From Euryarchaeota archaeon RBG_13_57_23 (lineage in GTDB: Archaea > Thermoplasmatota > Thermoplasmata > UBA10834): a stretch of DNA of 21,610 nt. Position numbers and translations under genes: made by a program. Below, piece after piece: positions 1 through 8,250 of the stretch (its first letter is position 1; each line of letters begins with the position of its first letter). The notes beneath the pieces were generated by a model. That model did no database searches. It had not been told where the DNA came from and worked only from the letters and a program-made list of their open reading frames with translations. The stretch spans positions 9,953 through 31,562 of the forward strand of contig MGVW01000001.1 of assembly GCA_001800675.1 (NCBI GenBank). The letters run 5' to 3'.

Positions 1-533
1 TGGAACTGAACGCCGCCGCGCTCGAGAGCCTTGCGGTCAAGACCGCCGGGAAGATCGAGCCCCAGGTGATGTTGTCCGGGCCGGTCGGGATAGGCGAGGA
101 GACCGTGATCCACGCGGGCACGACCATCTACGGGCCCGTACTGATAGGGGACGGGTGCGAGATCGGCCCGAATGTGACCATCTTCCCGTCCACGAGCATC
201 GGGAACAGCGTCGCGATCGAGCCCTACACGGTCGTGAAGAACAGCATCCTGATGAGCAACTGCAGCATCGGGGCTCATTCTTACATTTCGCACAGCGTCC
301 TCGGGTACGGTGTGAAGACCCAGTCCCACTTCATGGCGCCCGGGGCGGAGGCCTATGTGAACATCGCGGACGAGTTCTTCAAGGTGCCTCACATAGGGTC
401 CATCGTGGGCGAGGACACGAGCTTCGGGACTGCCGTGGCGGTCGAGCCTGGGACGATCGTCGGTGCTGGCTGCAAGGTGTCCAGCGGGTCGAAGATAACC
501 AGGAACCTGCCCAACAGGGCGCTCGTGAGCTAA
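1..533 (+). CDS. Sugar-1-phosphate nucleotidylyltransferase/acetyltransferase, C-terminal beta-helix part (5' end outside window)
   Basis: The reading frame is open from base 3 with no stop, so the gene enters from upstream; only about 177 C-terminal residues are seen. They consist of hexapeptide repeats of the left-handed beta-helix type (for example VGIGEETVIHAG, VLIGDGCEIGPN, CSIGAHSYISHSVLG, TIVGAGCKV). This matches the acyltransferase half of archaeal GlmU-like bifunctional enzymes, which make UDP-GlcNAc from glucosamine-1-phosphate. Family knowledge: the nucleotidyltransferase domain precedes the helix, so it should lie upstream, but it cannot be seen here. The gene ends 21 bases before glmS on the same strand, which makes the supplier of glucosamine-6-phosphate its operon partner and supports an amino-sugar role. 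A stand-alone hexapeptide acetyltransferase remains possible. An internal ATG at 66 is probably not the start because the repeat pattern begins before it. Confidence 0.8.
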   Translation, partial: ELNAAALESLAVKTAGKIEPQVMLSGPVGIGEETVIHAGTTIYGPVLIGDGCEIGPNVTIFPSTSIGNSVAIEPYTVVKNSILMSNCSIGAHSYISHSVLGYGVKTQSHFMAPGAEAYVNIADEFFKVPHIGSIVGEDTSFGTAVAVEPGTIVGAGCKVSSGSKITRNLPNRALVS

Positions 534-554
534 GGATTCCAAGGTGCAGATCCG

Positions 555-2345
<1,791 letters not shown>

Positions 2346-2349
2346 TTAT

Positions 2350-3345
2350 TCACCCGAGCTTCTCAGGGCAGACGCTTCTGCGGGAGCAGTACTTGCACTT
2401 GCCAGGTCTGTTGTGGTTCCTGTGGACATCGGCCTTCTCGACTGCGGCGCGCATCTCGGCCAGCTTCTCGAGCAAGATCCGTCTGAGGTCCTCGTTGTAC
2501 TCGATGTCGTGCTCGTGCTGCGGATACTTGAGGAGGCCGTACGGGGGCGCCTTCCCCTCTGTCTCCTCAATCAGCAGGCAATAGGCTGCCACCTGCAGAA
2601 TGTGCGAGAACAGCGGTCCCTGGGGTGTTCGTCCGGTCTTCTCCTCGACTGGGATGAGGTTGTCCTCTATCTTGATCACGTAGTCCGGCCGGCCGGATAG
2701 GCCATACTTCTCCGACTTGAAGGCCTTGGATCTGTCGAAATCGATGTACTCGATCTTGCCCGTGACCCTGAACTCCCGCCTGAGCGATTCCACGATCTCG
2801 GTGGACCTGAGAGATCTGTAGAGGAAGAAGGCCGCTCCGATGAGCCAGACGAGTGCGGCCGCTTCGAGGGCCTCGGCTAGACGAACGTCCGTGATGAGAA
2901 ATGCCACAGCACTCACGGCCACTATGACCGCGACCATCGAGAACACAAGCATGAGTTTCTCGTAGTTCACCGCGGTCCCGTGCATCCTCGACCTCGTTGC
3001 CTTGTAGAGGAAGAAGAGCGATGCTAGGACCCATATCAGCGAGACGACTCCTAGCACTTGGCTCAACGTGACCGCGTTCTCGAACGGCGTGACCTCCAGG
3101 CCTATGATCGCCAGAAAGGTAGCGCCAATCGCCCACCAGAAGACCAGCTTCTCGGCCTGGCGCGCGGCCTTCTCCTTGGCATCTATGTCCCAGAGCAGTT
3201 TCCCGAGCTTCTCGTGCCCCTTGACGCCCTGGGCGATCTCCTCGCTCTCGCCATCGTACTCGGCGCTCAGCCACCAGCTCAGCGGGCAGTAGCTGTACTT
3301 CTCGACGTCGCTCGCCGAGATGTAACGCGTCTGGACACGGGCCAT
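2350..3345 (-). CDS. Cas4-like Fe-S PD-(D/E)XK nuclease with four transmembrane helices inserted in the fold
   Basis: From ATG 3345 the product is 331 residues; an in-frame TTG at 3363 would add six. The N-terminus ISASDVEKYSYCPLSWWL carries the single Cys (C20) of Cas4/RecB-like nucleases, and VKGHEKLGK supplies the motif I His (H44). Four hydrophobic helices follow (about 67-85, 91-114, 130-152, 160-176). The nuclease core resumes with GRPDYVIKIED (D221), PVEEKTG (E234, K236) and QVAAYCLLIEE (Q251), and ends with CKYCSRRSVC (C317, C320, C326). One N-terminal and three C-terminal Cys is the Cas4 [4Fe-4S] pattern. Known Cas4 proteins are roughly 170-220 residues and soluble. An even number of helices would leave both halves on the same, presumably cytoplasmic, face. 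The gene sits 24 bases downstream of the CDIN1-like nuclease. No cas gene or CRISPR array is in the window. Substrate is unknown. Confidence 0.85.
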   Translation of the reverse strand: MARVQTRYISASDVEKYSYCPLSWWLSAEYDGESEEIAQGVKGHEKLGKLLWDIDAKEKAARQAEKLVFWWAIGATFLAIIGLEVTPFENAVTLSQVLGVVSLIWVLASLFFLYKATRSRMHGTAVNYEKLMLVFSMVAVIVAVSAVAFLITDVRLAEALEAAALVWLIGAAFFLYRSLRSTEIVESLRREFRVTGKIEYIDFDRSKAFKSEKYGLSGRPDYVIKIEDNLIPVEEKTGRTPQGPLFSHILQVAAYCLLIEETEGKAPPYGLLKYPQHEHDIEYNEDLRRILLEKLAEMRAAVEKADVHRNHNRPGKCKYCSRRSVCPEKLG

Positions 3346-3369
3346 GCAGGAAATTGTAAGCAATGGGTG

Positions 3370-4146
3370 TTAATAATGTTTGGCAGGGACGTGGTCCCTC
3401 GAGTGGTTGTCGAAGTAACTCCCTGGCAGCACCACGACGCCCTCGGGAGGCTCGACGCCCTCCAGATAGCCGAACCAGTACACCACAGCGCCTGTGCCGA
3501 AAAGATCCGTGTACGGCTTTAGCTGTCTTCTCGCGTTCTTCCGGAGCTCGATGTCGTCCCCGAAGGACGCCTTCGACTCTATCCAGTGGACCTTGAAACC
3601 GTCGATCTGGATGGGCTTGTCCAGGAGACAGTCCGGGGTCTTGGTGTGCGTCGCCCGCAGGTCCGGCTCCGTCCTGTACTTGATCTCCCTTTTGTCGAGC
3701 CATTCCTGGAGCTTCTTCTCTCCCCAGACGCCTCTGTCCGCCTGTATCTGGGCCCCTCTGGGCGAGTATATGATGTCCTCGTCCGCGAGCTGCATCAGCT
3801 CCTTCTTGAGGCGCTTGTCGTGGCAGCTCTCGGGGTTCCTGATGTACTTCCAGTACTGCTTCCTCGTGAGCCCTATCTCCGCGGACATCATCAGTCCGAG
3901 CAGCACGGGCGGGAAGTTCATGATCCTCGCGAGCTTCGTGATGGGCATTCCTCTGTCCCACTCCCTCACGATCTTCTTCATGTCCTTCTTCACGATGTAG
4001 AATCTTCTGGTCGCGTCCCTGACGGTCCTCTGTGTGTACAGCACCAGCAGGAGCTCGCGGTCCATTCCGAGCCTGTTCGCGAGATGGTCGATATCCGATG
4101 GCTTTCTCAATTGGGTATATATCCTCTTGTAATCGTCAACTCTCAT
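3370..4146 (-). CDS. TPD-motif PD-(D/E)XK nuclease, archaeal CDIN1 (C15orf41) family
   Basis: From ATG 4146 the product is 258 residues (a GTG at 4155 would add three). The N-terminal half is helical: roughly residues 15-60 and 60-100 look like two helix-turn-helix units (for example PITKLARIMNFPPVLLGLMM). The C-terminal half has RGVWGEKKLQEWL (motif I, E143), HTKTPDCLL (the TPD signature, D172), WIESKASFGD (E190, K192) and QLKPYTDLFG (Q208), a complete-looking PD-(D/E)XK site. This order, helix-turn-helix pair then TPD nuclease, is that reported for human CDIN1 and its archaeal relatives; the archaeal role is not established to my knowledge. The gene precedes the membrane Cas4-like gene on the same strand, so a shared DNA-processing task is a reasonable inference. 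It reads away from the alcohol dehydrogenase gene across about 200 bases. Confidence 0.85.
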   Translation of the reverse strand: MRVDDYKRIYTQLRKPSDIDHLANRLGMDRELLLVLYTQRTVRDATRRFYIVKKDMKKIVREWDRGMPITKLARIMNFPPVLLGLMMSAEIGLTRKQYWKYIRNPESCHDKRLKKELMQLADEDIIYSPRGAQIQADRGVWGEKKLQEWLDKREIKYRTEPDLRATHTKTPDCLLDKPIQIDGFKVHWIESKASFGDDIELRKNARRQLKPYTDLFGTGAVVYWFGYLEGVEPPEGVVVLPGSYFDNHSRDHVPAKHY

Positions 4147-4356
4147 CAATGTCACAGTCTATGATTGGGATGAAACTAACAGTATGCATCCACTTTGTTG
4201 GGTGCCTATTATGATATCACGCTACTTATGTCTTTGCGGAATACGCTTATAATCCGACGGGGGACAAGACGGCGCGTTCTTAAGGTGCACAACCTTGAAA
4301 TGTCCGGAAGTCATGGTCGTCTCCCCGAGATTCACCGGGTTTTGGAGATGCGTTGA
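4147..4356. promoter_or_regulatory. Divergent intergenic region between the CDIN1-like nuclease and the glycerol dehydrogenase gene
   Basis: A 210-base gap that must hold promoters for both directions. On the plus strand GCTTATAATC near 4248-4257 is the best TATA-like element for the dehydrogenase gene. A short open frame, ATG 4300 to TGA 4354-4356 (18 codons), ends directly against the dehydrogenase ATG at 4357 and in the same frame; it may be a leader peptide or chance. GGAG at 4344-4347, nine bases before that ATG, is a good ribosome-binding site. On the minus strand no TATA element stands out. No RNA gene or repeat was recognised. Confidence 0.45.
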
Positions 4357-5463
4357 ATGTCAGAGGGCGGCGTCAGGAACGTTATCCTACCTTCGAGGTA
4401 TGTCCAGGGGGCGGGAGTGCTCGGGCAGCTGGGGGCGTTCGTCAAGCAGTACGGCGAGAGGCCGTATGTAGTGAGCGGCCGGACCAGCTTCTCCAAGGTG
4501 AGGGCGCGCATCCAGGCGAGCCTCTTGTCCGCCGGCATCCCTTTGATCGGATACGATGACTCCATCTCCGAATGCACACATGCGAAGATAACCGAGGTCG
4601 TGTCGAAAGCCGAGGAGCTCGACGCGGACATCATCATAGGTTGCGGGGGCGGGAAAGCCGTCGATACTGCGAAGGCCGTTGCTGAGAAGCTCCATTTGCC
4701 CGTCATCACCGTCCCTACCCAGTGCGCGACGAACGCGGACGGCATGGCCGATGCGGTCCTGTTCACGGACGACCACAAGTTTGTCGAGGATCTGTGGCTC
4801 AGCCGCGCGCCGGTGCTCGTTCTTGTTGATACGGATGTCGTGGGCAGGGCCCCTCCACGGTACATCGTCCAGGGCATGGGGGACGCGCTTGCGGCGGCGT
4901 TCGAGAAACCCGCGTTCGCGCAGTCTCAGAGGGCCAAGAAGGCGAGCCCGCTCGCTACGAACGCCGCGCTCGAGGTCAACCTGAAGTGCTTCAGCACGCT
5001 CATGGCGCACGGCCTCCAAGCGAAGAGGGACGTCGAGGCCGGGAAGATCACGGACTCGGTCGAGGCCGTCGTCGAGGCCATAAAGCTGCAGAGCGGGTTC
5101 GGTTTCGGAGGGGCCGGGTGCGCTGCGGCCCATGCGATCCACAATGGCCTCACGGTGGTGCCGGGGCTCAACCGGAAGCACGGGGAGATAGTCGCGTTCG
5201 GAACGATCGTGCAGATGGTCCTCGAGAAGAGACCATTGGGGGAGATCGAACGGGTCATGAGGTGGTGCAAGTCCCTCGGGCTGCCCATCAGGCTAAGTGA
5301 CCTCGGCAAGCTCGACAGAACGCAGCTCGTCAAAGCTGCGGAGAAGGCATGCGACCCTGGGGACTCGATGGCTTCGATGCCGTTCCAAGTGACCCCGAAG
5401 ATGGTGCTAGATGCGATGGCCGAGGCAGACCGTCTGGGTGAGGCGCTCCACGAGTCCTCGTGA
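4357..5463 (+). CDS. gldA: Glycerol dehydrogenase family NAD-dependent alcohol dehydrogenase (GldA-like)
   Basis: A 368-residue metal-dependent polyol dehydrogenase, most like GldA, which interconverts glycerol and dihydroxyacetone with NAD. ILPSRYVQGAGVL at the start, GGGKAVDTAKAVAEKL (nucleotide loop, about 97-112), LVLVDTDVVGRAPPRY, and AAAHAIHNGL with RKHGEIVAFGT all align with bacterial GldA. The likely zinc ligands are D176, H259 and H275, matching the Asp/His/His spacing of the Bacillus enzyme apart from a two-residue loop deletion. The GldA segment TAASTDAP reads TQCATNAD here, so a conserved Asp near the substrate is Asn (N126); the natural substrate may differ from glycerol. I considered archaeal sn-glycerol-1-phosphate dehydrogenase, a related fold, but the HAIHNG segment and overall match favour GldA. 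The start is backed by GGAG at 4344-4347. Confidence 0.8.
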   Translation: MSEGGVRNVILPSRYVQGAGVLGQLGAFVKQYGERPYVVSGRTSFSKVRARIQASLLSAGIPLIGYDDSISECTHAKITEVVSKAEELDADIIIGCGGGKAVDTAKAVAEKLHLPVITVPTQCATNADGMADAVLFTDDHKFVEDLWLSRAPVLVLVDTDVVGRAPPRYIVQGMGDALAAAFEKPAFAQSQRAKKASPLATNAALEVNLKCFSTLMAHGLQAKRDVEAGKITDSVEAVVEAIKLQSGFGFGGAGCAAAHAIHNGLTVVPGLNRKHGEIVAFGTIVQMVLEKRPLGEIERVMRWCKSLGLPIRLSDLGKLDRTQLVKAAEKACDPGDSMASMPFQVTPKMVLDAMAEADRLGEALHESS

Positions 5464-5506
5464 GGGGCTCAAGAGGCGCATTCTGAGGTGTGCTGGCCTT
5501 CTAGAT

Positions 5507-5517
5507 AAGCCTATATA
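5507..5517 (+). promoter_or_regulatory. TATA box for the 5592 membrane protein gene
   Basis: The sequence CCTATATATC at about 5507-5517 sits in the gap after the dehydrogenase gene and is the only strong TATA-like element there. It would place transcription start near 5540 and give a leader of about 50 bases containing the Shine-Dalgarno GAGGAGG at 5576-5582. Confidence 0.6.
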
Positions 5518-5591
5518 TCGCCACCACGATTCTTGATTAGTGGCCGCTCCGCGCGGCTAGAGAAGGGATGAGTTAGAGGAGGCATTCGATT

Positions 5592-6236
5592 ATGCAAAGT
5601 CCAATGGGCAATATTATCGCTCCTGGCGCAACACCACCGTGGCTGCCCAGGGAAGTAGCCGAGGGCAGGAAATTCGCCTGGTGGGCGCAGATTTCATTCT
5701 TGGGAATGGCAGCTCTGTGGTTCATACTAGCCATCGTCTTGGTCGTGCTGTACATTGCGGATGGTACGGGCAGAGGAGGCCTGATTGTAGGTGTGTTCGG
5801 ATTCTTCGCGATGGTCATCTGCTTCCTCGCAGGCGTGTTCGTGAAGAGGACCGTCATAGATGCGATAGACCAGGGCAGGTTCCACGACGCGAAGAACGAC
5901 TGCATCATATGGATCATCTTCGGGATGATCGGGTTCGTGATCCCAGCGCTGTTCATGATACTGGCATACGCCAAGATAGGCGACTCACTCGCGACCCAGG
6001 CGCCCGTGGGGTATCAGCCCTACGCTCAGGGAATGGCGGTCGCGCAGCAGCCGGCACCGTACATGCCCCCGCCCGCCCCGATCCAGCAGCCCCCGCCCCA
6101 GCAGGCGCAGCCAGCCACGGCACAGGCTCAGCACCACGGGCACCAGACGCCGATGGTCAGGTGCAAGAACTGCAACGTGCAGTTCCCCGTGTTCATGCAC
6201 TCGTGTCCGAACTGCGGGGCACCGAAAGAGGGATAG
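5592..6236 (+). CDS. Three-helix membrane protein with Pro/Gln-rich linker and C-terminal zinc ribbon
   Basis: A 214-residue protein of unrecognised function. Three hydrophobic helices are visible at about 29-56, 62-85 and 104-129. They are followed by a low-complexity segment rich in Pro, Gln and Ala (about 135-185, for example PYMPPPAPIQQPPPQ) and a zinc ribbon at the end: C191-x2-C194 and C205-x2-C208 in RCKNCNVQFPVFMHSCPNCG. The flexible linker probably presents the ribbon away from the membrane, where it could contact a partner protein or nucleic acid; that is inference. The start is well supported by GAGGAGG at 5576-5582, nine bases before ATG, the strongest ribosome-binding site in the window. 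It has its own TATA box and ends 42 bases before alaX. Zinc-ribbon membrane proteins of this layout recur in archaea, but I cannot name a family. Confidence 0.8.
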   Translation: MQSPMGNIIAPGATPPWLPREVAEGRKFAWWAQISFLGMAALWFILAIVLVVLYIADGTGRGGLIVGVFGFFAMVICFLAGVFVKRTVIDAIDQGRFHDAKNDCIIWIIFGMIGFVIPALFMILAYAKIGDSLATQAPVGYQPYAQGMAVAQQPAPYMPPPAPIQQPPPQQAQPATAQAQHHGHQTPMVRCKNCNVQFPVFMHSCPNCGAPKEG

Positions 6237-6278
6237 AACCACTTACTTCTTCTGTCCTTTTCAATTCCATATGGGTTA

Positions 6279-7004
6279 GTGACCACGATGACAGAACTCA
6301 TCTACATGAAGGACGTCGAATCGAACTACATCAAGGAGTTCGACGCGAAGGTCGTTGAGCGAGGTTTCGACTACGTAGTCCTCGACAGGTCCGCGTTCTA
6401 TCCGCTGGGAGGCGGTCAGCCATCCGACACTGGCTCCCTCACGTGGGCAGGCGGAAAGGCCGATGTGAAGGAGGTCACGAAGAAGGAGGGTGTAAGACAT
6501 CACCTCGTCCAGAACCCCGAGCTCGTGCCCGACCAGGTCCACGGTGTGCTGAACTGGGAGCGGAGGTACGCGCACATGAAGATGCACACCGCGCAGCACA
6601 TCGTCTCAGGCGTCGTGTACGATCTTTGGAAGGCGAGGACTGTTGGGAACCAGCTCTACCACGACCGTTCGAGGATCGATTTCGCCCCGGTCAAGTTCAC
6701 TGACGAGATGATCGCTGAGCTCGAGAAGAAGACGAACGAGATCCTGGCGACCGGCGCGAAGGTCGACATCTGTACCGAGTCAAGGCAGGAGATCGAGAAG
6801 AATGTGGATGCCCAGAGAGCCAACCTGGACCTGCTCCCGAAGTCCGTCTCCGAGCTCAGAGTGGTGAAGATCGAGCAGTATGATCTGTGCCCATGCGCGG
6901 GGACACACGTTCGCTCGCTTGGCGAGATTGGCAAGATCAAGATAGTGAAGAAGGAGAACAAGGGCAAGGATCGCGAACGCATAACCTACGAATTGACCCA
7001 GTAG
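6279..7004 (+). CDS. alaX: Free-standing alanyl-tRNA editing protein AlaX
   Basis: The 241-residue product hydrolyses mischarged Ser-tRNA(Ala) (or Gly-tRNA(Ala)) in trans, as AlaX proteins do alongside AlaRS. It carries the GGGQP motif (44-48, within AFYPLGGGQPSDTG), the zinc/catalytic HTAQH (H103, H107) and CPCAGTH (C206, H210), all in the order of the AlaRS editing domain. The GGGQP motif and length fit the AlaX-M type, which keeps part of the glycine-rich N-terminal domain and lacks the C-terminal AlaRS domain. Two starts are possible: GTG 6279 or ATG 6288, three codons later; no clear Shine-Dalgarno decides it, and a leaderless message from the ATG is plausible. The gene converges on the membrane protein gene at 7009 with only four bases between stop codons. 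Confidence 0.93.
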   Translation: MTTMTELIYMKDVESNYIKEFDAKVVERGFDYVVLDRSAFYPLGGGQPSDTGSLTWAGGKADVKEVTKKEGVRHHLVQNPELVPDQVHGVLNWERRYAHMKMHTAQHIVSGVVYDLWKARTVGNQLYHDRSRIDFAPVKFTDEMIAELEKKTNEILATGAKVDICTESRQEIEKNVDAQRANLDLLPKSVSELRVVKIEQYDLCPCAGTHVRSLGEIGKIKIVKKENKGKDRERITYELTQ

Positions 7005-7008
7005 CACA

Positions 7009-7860
7009 CTAGACGAATCCAACGCCGAAGCCAATGAGCTGGTACTCTAGCGTGTACGGTAGAACACGAACTTCTGTCGAGTACTCCCAGACTCCGTCAA
7101 GTGTTGTGCTAGCGTTTGCGAAGTCGAAGGCGATGTCGTGTTTCCCGGGATCGATATCCGTCTCAGCCACGAAGTAGAGGTCGAAGTCGCCCGACGTCAG
7201 GTGACTGCTCGAGACGAAGCGATGATCGACGTACAATGCGACATCTAGCTCATCACCGTATTCGCTGATGTTGAATAGGGCCTCAACTCGAAGGGTTGAC
7301 ACGGGTTGGGTGAGCGTATAAGCCGTGAAGCCTGCCAACACAAGCAGCGTCGACGCGATCAACGCAAGTAGCCAGTTTCTCGGTATCGCCGGCCTGTGTA
7401 TCTTGGTCTGTATGGTTTTTGGCCGCCCTCTCTTCTCAGCATCTTCCCGTGTGGTTCTCCAAGTTCGATACCATGGAATCAACTGTTCTGGTTCGGTCTC
7501 TCTGAACACCTGGACGAAGATCGACGAGATGGTCAGGACGCATCCAATGAGGCCCACGCTGTATAGCCCGATAACACCAGCGTGAGACAGGTCGAGGCTA
7601 CCCCCGTACCAGAGACATATGGGGAACACGACAACCCCAGGCACTTGGAGCAGGCCTGCTGTGGGGCTGAACAGTGACAGGAAAGTCCCAAAGATGAACA
7701 GTATGGCAAGGCCTCCTTGAAGTTGCTTGAGATAAGTGTCCAGCTCCGTCTCCATACTACCCCAGCTGTACGTGTTGAGCCATTGCCAGGACCAAAACAC
7801 CAGGCAGCTGACTGCTGAAACGATGAACCCCAGCAGAGTGAGGAGATTGAATTTCGCCAT
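7009..7860 (-). CDS. Multi-helix membrane protein with C-terminal extracytoplasmic domain, unknown function
   Basis: I do not recognise this 283-residue protein. Hydrophobic segments are visible at about 7-27, 50-67, 73-86 and 95-118. A charged loop follows (about 120-160, rich in Arg and Glu, probably cytoplasmic), then a last helix at about 163-183. The remaining 100 residues (VSTLRVEALFNISEYGDELD onward) are soluble, beta-rich by eye, with alternating hydrophobic residues and patterns such as LDVALYVDHRFVSSSHL and DIDPGKHDIAFDF that resemble a small immunoglobulin-like or carbohydrate-binding sandwich outside the cell. That fold is a guess. The codon choice looks a little more A+T-rich than the flanking genes, which could mean later acquisition or weak expression. 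Its ATG lies opposite the promoter region of the 7995 gene. Confidence 0.75.
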   Translation of the reverse strand: MAKFNLLTLLGFIVSAVSCLVFWSWQWLNTYSWGSMETELDTYLKQLQGGLAILFIFGTFLSLFSPTAGLLQVPGVVVFPICLWYGGSLDLSHAGVIGLYSVGLIGCVLTISSIFVQVFRETEPEQLIPWYRTWRTTREDAEKRGRPKTIQTKIHRPAIPRNWLLALIASTLLVLAGFTAYTLTQPVSTLRVEALFNISEYGDELDVALYVDHRFVSSSHLTSGDFDLYFVAETDIDPGKHDIAFDFANASTTLDGVWEYSTEVRVLPYTLEYQLIGFGVGFV

Positions 7861-7954
7861 CGACCACCATGGAGTATCAGGGCTCCCCCGTCTGATTATG
7901 CTTTCGCACCCTCTATGGCGCCTGCTCTTAGACGGGCGGGAGTCCTGGGAAGCG

Positions 7955-7962
7955 CTTAAGTA
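7955..7962 (+). promoter_or_regulatory. Possible TATA box for the 82-residue membrane protein gene
   Basis: CTTAAGTA at 7955-7962, preceded by a purine-rich GAAGCG that could act as a TFB recognition element, lies about 35 bases before the ATG at 7995. It is the best A+T-rich element in the 134-base divergent gap 7861-7994. For the opposite direction CATAATCA near 7893-7901 is a weaker candidate. Nothing else was found in this gap. Confidence 0.4.
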
Positions 7963-7994
7963 CGCTCATCCAGAATATTCCCACCCGGGGTAAA

Positions 7995-8243
7995 ATGGTC
8001 GAAGAGGAGACTGCAGCGATGGTGTCAAGGATGGCCATCCTGCTCAGCATGGTCTTCGCGGTCGTCGGAGTCGGCCTGTTGTATCTTGCGATTGCGATTT
8101 CGGATGCGAGCGAGACGACCAAGATAATCTGGGCTAGCGGCCTGTCCTTGGCTGTCGCGACGGTGTTCCTGATGATCTGGACAATGGCGGGGGATACAGC
8201 CAGGCAGCAAGAGTGGGAAGCGAGGCATAGGCCGCCGAAATAG
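7995..8243 (+). CDS. Small two-helix membrane protein, unknown function
   Basis: An 82-residue protein with two hydrophobic helices (about 13-35 and 42-64), a short acidic N-terminus (MVEEETAAMVSRM) and a basic C-terminal tail (RQQEWEARHRPPK). The charge pattern suggests a hairpin, and both ends may face the cytoplasm. No enzyme motif is present and I cannot assign a family. Support for it being a real gene is the clean two-helix pattern, a TATA-like element upstream and the absence of any better gene in the stretch. It ends seven bases from the stop of the convergent Fe-S subunit gene. An internal ATG (residue 9) would give a slightly shorter product with the same helices. Confidence 0.6.
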   Translation: MVEEETAAMVSRMAILLSMVFAVVGVGLLYLAIAISDASETTKIIWASGLSLAVATVFLMIWTMAGDTARQQEWEARHRPPK

Positions 8244-8250
8244 GCCGGAC

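Noticed and set aside
2567..3961. A 464-codon open frame on the minus strand overlapping both nuclease genes
   Set aside because: It is a frame shadow: its translation is low-complexity Arg/Gly-rich, whereas the two other frames show clear nuclease motifs.
2350..4356. A CRISPR-Cas locus, prompted by the Cas4-like protein
   Set aside because: No direct repeats with regular spacing and no cas1, cas2 or effector gene are present in the window.
4357..5463. sn-Glycerol-1-phosphate dehydrogenase (archaeal lipid enzyme)
   Set aside because: The HAIHNG and RKHGEIVAFG segments and overall alignment fit GldA better, although the folds are related.
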